This document shows positions 37,484-42,438 of a DNA stretch of 42,438 bases, piece after piece; position 1 is the first letter of the stretch, and every line of letters starts with the position of its first letter. The notes under the pieces were generated by a model. It had not been told where the DNA came from, ran no database searches, and was given only the letters and a program-made list of their open reading frames with translations. The stretch spans positions 1-42,438 of the forward strand of contig CAZLKN010000027.1 of the NCBI GenBank assembly GCA_964560135.1, given 5' to 3'. Source of the DNA: CAZLKN01 sp964560135 (GTDB taxonomy: Bacteria > Actinomycetota > JAICYB01). A program made the position numbers and the translations under genes.

Positions 37484-39703
37484 CTGCACGCCGACCCGAA
37501 GGCGGCGGGCAAGGCCCGGTCGTGGGCCATGGCCGCGCTGACCTCCTACCGGCTGAAGAACGCCGCCGACCGCGAGGATGTCTGCCTGCGCCTGGCCGGC
37601 GCCCTGCCGGAGGCCGCTCCGCAGGGGCCCGAGGGCGCCCCGCTGGACACCGCGGTAGACGCTCTGCCGGGGGTCGGGCCCAAGGTCGCCGCACGGCTCG
37701 AGGCCCTCGGCCTGCGCACCTTCGGCGACCTGCTCGATCACCTGCCGCGGGCCTACCTCGACCGGCGGGAGGCCCGGACGATCTCCGATCTGCGCGTCGG
37801 GCAGCAGGCGACGATCCTCGCAACCGTGCACGAGACCAAGGTGGAGCGCTACCGCACCGGACGCAGGGCCGTGAAGGTCACGATCAAGGACGGTACCGGC
37901 TACCTGACGTGCCTGTGGTGGGGACAGGAGTGGCGGGCCAAGGCCCTGGAACCCGGCACCGAGGCCGCCTTCTCCGGGAAAGTCGAGCGCCACCACGGAC
38001 GGCCCCAGTTCACCAACCCCGACTACGACCTGCTGGCCCGCAGCGACGACCAGATCAACACCGGCCGGGTGGTGCCCGTGTACCCGGCCACCGAGCAGCT
38101 CTCGGCCACCATGCTCCGCAAGCTGCTGCACACCGCCTTCGACCGGGTGGGCCGCCTGCCCGACCCCCTGCCTGCGAAGGTCCGCGCGGAGCGGAGCCTC
38201 GTGTCCCGCGACCTCGCCTACCGAACGATGCACTTCCCCGACGACCCGGACCAGGTTCCGGAGGCCCGGGGCCGGCTGGTCTTCGACGAGCTGTTCACCC
38301 TCGAGGTCGGGCTCGCGCTGCGCAAGCGCCACCTCGAGGCCGAGGTGCGGGGCATGGTGCACACCCCCGACGGCGAGCTGACAGCCGGCTTCCTGGCCTC
38401 GCTGCCCTTCCGGCTCACCGGGGCGCAGGAGCGGGCGATGCGGGAGATCGCCGCCGACATGGCCCGGCCCCGGCCGATGCACCGGCTGCTGCAGGGCGAC
38501 GTGGGATCCGGCAAGACGCTGGTGGCCGTCCACGCGGCGTTGGTGGCCGTCCAGTCGGGGGCCCAGGCGGCGATCATGGCCCCCACCGAGGTGCTGGCCG
38601 AGCAGCACGCGCGCAGGATCCGCGAGCTTCTCGAGCCCGTCGGTGTGGACGTCGCCCTGCTCACCTCATCGGTGCCGGCCGCCCAGCGGCGTGACACCCT
38701 CATGCGGCTCGCGTCCGGCGACATTCCCGTGGCCTGCGGCACCCACGCGCTGATCTCCGAGGATGTGACCTTCCGCCGGCTCGGCCTGGCCGTGATCGAC
38801 GAACAGCACCGCTTCGGGCTCGGGCAGCGGATGGTGCTGCGGGCCAAGGGGGAGGACCCCGACGTCCTGATCATGACCGCCACCCCGATCCCGCGCACGC
38901 TGGCCCTCACGCTCTACGGCGACCTGGACGTCTCCGTCCTCGACGAACTTCCCGCCGGACGCCAGCCGGTGCGCACCCGCATCGCCCGGACCGACGCCGA
39001 ACGGGAGCGCGCCTACGCCCTCGTCCGCTCGGAGGCCACCGCGGGGCGGCGGGCGTTCGTGGTGTGCGCGCTGGTGGACGAGTCCGACACCCTCGCCGCC
39101 CGCGCCGCGGTGGCGGAGGCCGAGCGGCTGCGCACCGAGGTCTTCCCAGACCTCGAGGTGGGCCTCCTGCACGGCCAGATGCCGTCCCGCGAGAAGGACC
39201 GCGTGATGGACGACTTCCGCACCGGACGGATCTCGGTGCTCATCTCCACCACCGTGATCGAGGTCGGTGTGGACGTCCCGGAGGCCACCGTGATGCTCAT
39301 CGAGGACGCGCACCGCTTCGGGATCTCGCAGCTCCACCAGCTTCGCGGCCGGGTGGGCCGCGGCTCGGACGAGGCGTGGTGCATCCTGTTCTCCGACGCC
39401 GACACCGAGGACGCCCGGGAGCGCCTCGAGGCGGTGGCCGGTTCCACCGACGGGTTCGTGCTGGCCGAGGAAGACCTGCGCATCCGGGGCGAGGGCACGA
39501 TCTTCGGTACCCGCCAGGCGGGCATGCCCGACTTGAAGGTGACCCGCCTCCTGCAGGACGTCAAGGTGCTGGAAGAGGCCCGCAAGACGGCCTTCGCCCT
39601 CGTCGACGCCGACCCGAAGCTCACGGCTCCGCAGCACTCGATGCTCCGCGAGGACGTCGTCCGCCGGTTCGGCGACGCCCTCGACTGGCTGTTCCGGGGC
39701 TGA
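37484..39703 (+). CDS. recG: ATP-dependent DNA helicase RecG, 5' end lost in gap
   Basis: The last 739 residues are present. The wedge/OB domain follows Leu-Pro-Gly-Val-Gly-Pro-Lys-Val-Ala-Ala-Arg-Leu, and then come the helicase motifs: Gln-Gly-Asp-Val-Gly-Ser-Gly-Lys-Thr (Walker A), Ala-Pro-Thr-Glu-Val-Leu-Ala, Asp-Glu-Gln-His-Arg-Phe-Gly (II), MTATPIPRTLALTLYGDLDV (III and TRG region), Thr-Thr-Val-Ile-Glu-Val-Gly-Val-Asp-Val and QLRGRVGRGSDEAWCIL (VI). It reverses stalled replication forks. About 55 residues ahead of the helix-hairpin-helix motif are visible before the gap (Leu-His-Ala-Asp-Pro-Lys). How far the N-terminus extends is unknown. Confidence 0.96.
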   Translation: MHADPKAAGKARSWAMAALTSYRLKNAADREDVCLRLAGALPEAAPQGPEGAPLDTAVDALPGVGPKVAARLEALGLRTFGDLLDHLPRAYLDRREARTISDLRVGQQATILATVHETKVERYRTGRRAVKVTIKDGTGYLTCLWWGQEWRAKALEPGTEAAFSGKVERHHGRPQFTNPDYDLLARSDDQINTGRVVPVYPATEQLSATMLRKLLHTAFDRVGRLPDPLPAKVRAERSLVSRDLAYRTMHFPDDPDQVPEARGRLVFDELFTLEVGLALRKRHLEAEVRGMVHTPDGELTAGFLASLPFRLTGAQERAMREIAADMARPRPMHRLLQGDVGSGKTLVAVHAALVAVQSGAQAAIMAPTEVLAEQHARRIRELLEPVGVDVALLTSSVPAAQRRDTLMRLASGDIPVACGTHALISEDVTFRRLGLAVIDEQHRFGLGQRMVLRAKGEDPDVLIMTATPIPRTLALTLYGDLDVSVLDELPAGRQPVRTRIARTDAERERAYALVRSEATAGRRAFVVCALVDESDTLAARAAVAEAERLRTEVFPDLEVGLLHGQMPSREKDRVMDDFRTGRISVLISTTVIEVGVDVPEATVMLIEDAHRFGISQLHQLRGRVGRGSDEAWCILFSDADTEDARERLEAVAGSTDGFVLAEEDLRIRGEGTIFGTRQAGMPDLKVTRLLQDVKVLEEARKTAFALVDADPKLTAPQHSMLREDVVRRFGDALDWLFRG

Positions 39704-39720
39704 CCCGACCGGCCCCGCGG

Positions 39721-39726
39721 TAGGCT
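39721..39726 (+). promoter_or_regulatory. -10 (TAGGCT) of the leaderless Clp-N gene
   Basis: TAGGCT ends 6 nt before GTG 39733. A CTGACC at 39700-39705, overlapping the recG stop, could serve as -35 (15-nt spacing). Confidence 0.5.
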
Positions 39727-39732
39727 CGCAGG

Positions 39733-39989
39733 GTGGGTGCGCGAGGGCTCTTCGACAGGTTCGGCGCCTCCGCCCGGCGGGTGGTGGCGCATGCGGTGGA
39801 CGAAGCGCGGGCGCTCGGACACGACGTCGTGGGGGCCGAACATCTCCTGATCGCCCTGTCGGCCCAGGACGACCGCACGGGGCGAGTCCTGCGGGACGCG
39901 GGGATCACCGCCGGGAAGCTGCGGGAGCGGGTGGCGGTGGAGCGTCCCGGCGAGCCCCTGCCGGACGTGCAGCTCGATCCGCTCACCGA
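39733..39989 (+). CDS. Clp N-terminal-domain protein, 3' end lost in gap
   Basis: The first 85 residues are visible. A helix with Phe-Gly-Ala-Ser-Ala-Arg-Arg-Val-Val-Ala-His-Ala and then ALGHDVVGAEHLLIALSAQD matches the first repeat of the ClpC/ClpA N-domain, the adaptor- and substrate-docking part of those unfoldases. Whether it is a small stand-alone N-domain protein or a larger one is hidden by the gap. The GTG start has no ribosome site but a TAGGCT hexamer 6 nt upstream. Its apparent continuation into rsmD across the N run is an artefact. Confidence 0.8.
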
Positions 39990-40089
39990 NNNNNNNNNNN
40001 NNNNNNNNNNNNNNNNNNNNNNNNNNNNNNNNNNNNNNNNNNNNNNNNNNNNNNNNNNNNNNNNNNNNNNNNNNNNNNNNNNNNNNNNN
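39990..40089. other. Assembly gap (100 N)
   Basis: A second 100-base placeholder. It hides the end of the Clp-N gene and the start of rsmD. Confidence 0.98.
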
Positions 40090-40560
40090 TTCTCCTCGAT
40101 CGCGGCCCGTCTGCCCGGAGCATCCGTCCTCGACCTGTACGCGGGATCCGGCGCCTACGGGCTCGAGGCGGTGTCCCGCGGCGCGGAGCGCGCCGTGCTC
40201 GTGGATCGCGACCAGACCGCTGCCACCGCAGCCCGGGACAACGCCCGCGCGGCCGGGTTCGATGCGCGAGTGGTCGTCCGCAAGCGGGACGCCCTCCGGT
40301 ACGCAGCCGCAGGCGCCGCTCGCGACGGCCCCTTCGACCTGGTGTTCGCCGACCCGCCGTACGCCGACCAGACCGTGGTGGCGGGCCTGCTCACCGCTCT
40401 GGCCCCCGCACTCGCCCCGGCGGCGGTGGTCGTCGTGGAGAGCCGGCGGAGCGCCGAGCACGACGAAGTGCCGTCCGGCTACCTCCTGGAAGCCGACCGC
40501 CGCTACGGGGATACTCGGGTGCGGATGTTCCGCTACCACGACCGTCTGGAGGACCGATGA
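40090..40560 (+). CDS. rsmD: 16S rRNA (guanine966-N2)-methyltransferase, 5' end lost in gap
   Basis: The last 156 residues are visible. The SAM-binding motif Val-Leu-Asp-Leu-Tyr-Ala-Gly-Ser-Gly-Ala-Tyr-Gly-Leu-Glu-Ala, the acidic end of strand 2 (Val-Leu-Val-Asp-Arg-Asp) and the catalytic Phe-Ala-Asp-Pro-Pro-Tyr identify RsmD. About 30 N-terminal residues are missing. The stop overlaps the coaD start (ATGA), and rsmD-coaD adjacency is widespread in bacteria, which supports the call. Confidence 0.94.
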   Translation, partial: FSSIAARLPGASVLDLYAGSGAYGLEAVSRGAERAVLVDRDQTAATAARDNARAAGFDARVVVRKRDALRYAAAGAARDGPFDLVFADPPYADQTVVAGLLTALAPALAPAAVVVVESRRSAEHDEVPSGYLLEADRRYGDTRVRMFRYHDRLEDR

Positions 40561-41033
40561 CCACGGCATGCTGCCCCGGCTCCTTCGATCCCGTCACCAA
40601 CGGGCATCTGGACATCATCGAACGGTCTGCCCGGTTGTACGACCGCGTGGTGGTGGCTGTGGTCGAGAATCCGTCCAAGCAGCCGTTGTTCGATCTCGAG
40701 GAGCGGGTCGCGTTCATCGTGAAGGCCACCGGCCACCTCGAAGGCGTCGAGGTCGCGTCCTTCCAGGGTCTGCTCGTAGCGTTCTGCCGGGACGTGGGGG
40801 CCGAGGTGATCGTGAAGGGGCTGCGGGCGGTCACCGACTTCGACTACGAGATGCAGATGGCGCAGATGAACGCCAGGATGGGGATCGACACCGCCTTCAT
40901 GGCGACCAACCCCGAGTTCTCCTACCTCTCGTCGAGCCTCATGAAAGAGGTCGTCGGACTGGGCGGCGAGATCGACGGGCTGGTACCGCCGGAGGTCCTC
41001 GAGCGCCTCACCGAGAAGATGCGCTCCAGATAG
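40557..41033 (+). CDS. coaD: Phosphopantetheine adenylyltransferase
   Basis: The protein has 158 residues, normal length. It has Cys-Pro-Gly-Ser-Phe-Asp-Pro-Val-Thr-Asn-Gly-His (T/HxGH nucleotidyltransferase motif), the pantetheine-site Val-Lys-Gly-Leu-Arg-Ala-Val-Thr-Asp-Phe-Asp-Tyr-Glu and the ATP-site Tyr-Leu-Ser-Ser-Ser-Leu-Met-Lys-Glu. It transfers AMP to 4'-phosphopantetheine, the fourth step of CoA synthesis. It is translationally coupled to rsmD and followed after 13 bp by the SepIVA-like gene. Confidence 0.97.
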   Translation: MTTACCPGSFDPVTNGHLDIIERSARLYDRVVVAVVENPSKQPLFDLEERVAFIVKATGHLEGVEVASFQGLLVAFCRDVGAEVIVKGLRAVTDFDYEMQMAQMNARMGIDTAFMATNPEFSYLSSSLMKEVVGLGGEIDGLVPPEVLERLTEKMRSR

Positions 41034-41046
41034 GAGGAAAAAGGTC

Positions 41047-41577
41047 ATGGACCACATCCAAGCCCTCGAGTCGCTCGAGCGGATGCTCAGGGAGGCCAAG
41101 GGCGTGCCGTTGTCGGCGTCCGCGGTCATCCCGCGCGAGGAGGCGCTGTCGCTCGTCGCCACGGTGCGCGAAACGCTTCCCCGGGAGCATGAGGAGGCGA
41201 AGGAGGTCCTCGGGGAGCGGGAGCGCGTCATCACCCAGGCGCGAGAGGAGGCCGCCCAGATCCTGGAGGCCGCCCGGGCCGAGCGCTCCCGCCTGCTGGC
41301 CCGCAGCGAACTCGTCCAGGGGGCCGAGCAGGAGGCGAAACGGCTCGTGGAGGAGGCCGAGGCCACCGCGAGCAAGCTCAAGGTGCAGGCCGACGACTAC
41401 GTGGACGCCAAGCTCGCGAACTTCGAGATCCTGCTGAACAAGGTGCTCCGCACGGTGCACCGCGGCCGGGAGCAGCTGCGCCGGCGCCTGGAGGCCGCCC
41501 AGGACGAGGTGGCACCCCTCAATCTCGAGGACTCCGGAGAGATCTCCGGTCCGATCCCGAGCCCCGAGGGGGACTAG
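41047..41577 (+). CDS. DivIVA/SepIVA-like coiled-coil protein
   Basis: The protein has 176 residues. A short N-terminal segment with Val-Pro-Leu-Ser-Ala-Ser-Ala-Val-Ile-Pro-Arg-Glu-Glu is followed by a long coiled coil (about 55-120) with alternating Ala/Glu/Arg heptads. A second conserved part, YVDAKLANFEILLNKVLRTV, precedes an acidic tail. This form, directly downstream of coaD, matches the mycobacterial septation protein SepIVA and related DivIVA-like proteins. A role in septum or tip growth is inferred from that similarity and context. It has an excellent AGGAGG ribosome site. The stop shares CTAG with the convergent oxidoreductase gene. Confidence 0.82.
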   Translation: MDHIQALESLERMLREAKGVPLSASAVIPREEALSLVATVRETLPREHEEAKEVLGERERVITQAREEAAQILEAARAERSRLLARSELVQGAEQEAKRLVEEAEATASKLKVQADDYVDAKLANFEILLNKVLRTVHRGREQLRRRLEAAQDEVAPLNLEDSGEISGPIPSPEGD

Positions 41578-42438
41578 CCCCAGCGGCTCAGGACCGAGCG
41601 GGCGGCGAAGGAGCCGCACATCCCGTGCACCCCGCCCCCGGGCGGCGTGGAGGAGGAACACAGGAACGTCCGCTCGTCGGCCGTCCGGTAGGGATCGATC
41701 GATACCAGCGGACGGGTGAAGAGCTGGCGCAGATCCTGGCTGCCGCCGTTGATGTCACCGCCGACGTAGTTGGGGTTGTAGGTCTCCATCGCCGCCGGGC
41801 CGTGGACGGCGCGGCCGAGGATCAGGTCGCGGAACCCGGGGGCGAAACGTTCGACCTGGCCCTCGATGCGTTCGGTCATGTCCATCGTGGAGCCGTGCGG
41901 CACGTGGCAGTAGGCCCAGGCCGTGTGTTTGCCGTCGGGAGCCCTGCTCGTGTCGAACAGGCTGGGCTGCGCGAGGATCACGTACGGGGCAACGGGGTGG
42001 TCGCCGCGCATCGTCTCCGCCTCCGCGTGCGCGATCTCCTCCATCGTGCCGCCGAGGTGGACGGTGGCCGCCCGCGTGCAACTCTCCGCCTTCCACGGGA
42101 TGGGGGCGTCGAGGGCCCAGTCGATCTTGAACACGCCCGGGCCGTAGCGGAACCGGCTGAGACGCCGGCGGTAGGAAGGTGGGAGGCGGTCGCCGGCGAT
42201 CGTGAGCAGCTGGCGGGGGGTCACGTCCAGCACGACGACCCGGCTCGCCGGAAGCTCGCGCAGCGAGGATACCGGGCGTCCGCACTCGATCTCCCCACCG
42301 AGACTGCGCAGGTGGGCTGCCAGGGCGTCGGCGAGACGCTGACTCCCGCCCTGCACCATCGGCCACCCCAACCGGTGCCCGATCGCGGCGAACAGCAGCG
42401 CGATCGCCCCCGAGGGGATCCGATCCAGCGGCACCATC
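41574..42438 (-). CDS. Phytoene-desaturase-like FAD oxidoreductase, 5' end outside window
   Basis: The C-terminal 287 or so residues are visible. PMVQGGSQRLADALAAHLRS and the following Gly-Gly-Glu-Ile-Glu-Cys-Gly match the central substrate-entry region of CrtI/carotenoid-isomerase-type flavoproteins. The end Ser-Ser-Ser-Thr-Pro-Pro-Gly-Gly-Gly-Val-His-Gly-Met-Cys-Gly is the conserved FAD-binding tail of the family. The Rossmann dinucleotide motif must lie beyond the right edge, so the apparent ATG near 42437 is internal. Substrate is unknown. Actinobacterial members of this group are often not carotenoid enzymes. Confidence 0.85.
   Translation of the reverse strand, partial: MVPLDRIPSGAIALLFAAIGHRLGWPMVQGGSQRLADALAAHLRSLGGEIECGRPVSSLRELPASRVVVLDVTPRQLLTIAGDRLPPSYRRRLSRFRYGPGVFKIDWALDAPIPWKAESCTRAATVHLGGTMEEIAHAEAETMRGDHPVAPYVILAQPSLFDTSRAPDGKHTAWAYCHVPHGSTMDMTERIEGQVERFAPGFRDLILGRAVHGPAAMETYNPNYVGGDINGGSQDLRQLFTRPLVSIDPYRTADERTFLCSSSTPPGGGVHGMCGSFAARSVLSRWG

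Noticed and set aside
37066..38694. Frame crossing the first N run
   Set aside because: The placeholder length of the gap makes any continuity meaningless, and the sequence is in a shadow frame of recG.

Overview
The window is GC-rich, gene-dense bacterial chromosome, most likely from an uncultured member of the Actinomycetota. Pointers are an F420-pathway guanylyltransferase (CofC/FbiD type), an HU protein with a short Lys/Ala tail, a DivIVA/SepIVA-like coiled-coil protein next to coaD, a Cys-containing L28, frequent GTG/TTG starts, and many genes that appear to be leaderless (TANNNT hexamer 6-7 nt before the start codon). Two runs of exactly 100 N (37384-37483 and 39990-40089) mark it as a draft scaffold. 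Genes that appear to run through those runs are artefacts.

Layout. 1-1374: a coiled-coil membrane-anchored protein and an uncharacterised protein. 1565-4044: a visibly less GC-rich patch with a split-barrel flavin-type protein, a SRPBCC plus catalase-like two-domain protein and a DUF4383-like membrane protein, bordered by a REP-like nested palindrome. 4359-8660: a surface-polysaccharide locus with a processive GT2 synthase, an IcaB/PgaB-like deacetylase and a secreted Thr-Pro-repeat protein. 8759-11749: Sua5/TsaC, a second (NodB-type) deacetylase and a COG4299-type membrane acyltransferase. 11711-14897: a heavy-metal P-type ATPase and a fluoride-exporter operon (crcB, DUF190, crcB). 14939-16407: an HNH nuclease with four zinc-type modules, tRNA-Glu(CTC) and HU. 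16414-20703: cofC and plsC (divergent), a degenerate histidine kinase, a response-regulator-like HD-GYP protein and D-Ala-D-Ala ligase.

20722-28367: a stand-alone Lrp/AsnC RAM domain, a phosphoribosyltransferase, a His-tailed membrane protein, ATP-type PEP carboxykinase and a K+ uptake operon trkA-trkH-trkH. 28452-31635: thiL, thiD, a tyrosine phosphatase, a cold-shock protein and rpmB. 31665-41577: the actinobacterial-type run fakA-like DAK protein, (inserted heterodimeric ABC exporter and a Uma2 fragment), recG, a Clp-N-domain protein, rsmD, coaD and a SepIVA-like protein. The window closes inside a phytoene-desaturase-like FAD oxidoreductase.

The arrangement is compact. Operon genes overlap by ATGA, GTGA or TTGA, and three convergent pairs end in the same shared CTAG. 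No CRISPR array, prophage or intact insertion sequence was seen. The observations most worth a second look are the zinc-module HNH protein beside tRNA-Glu, the leaderless promoter pattern including one bidirectional -10, the CAC variant of the P-type ATPase metal-site motif, the kinase that has lost its ATP site next to an HD-GYP protein, and the REP-like palindrome.
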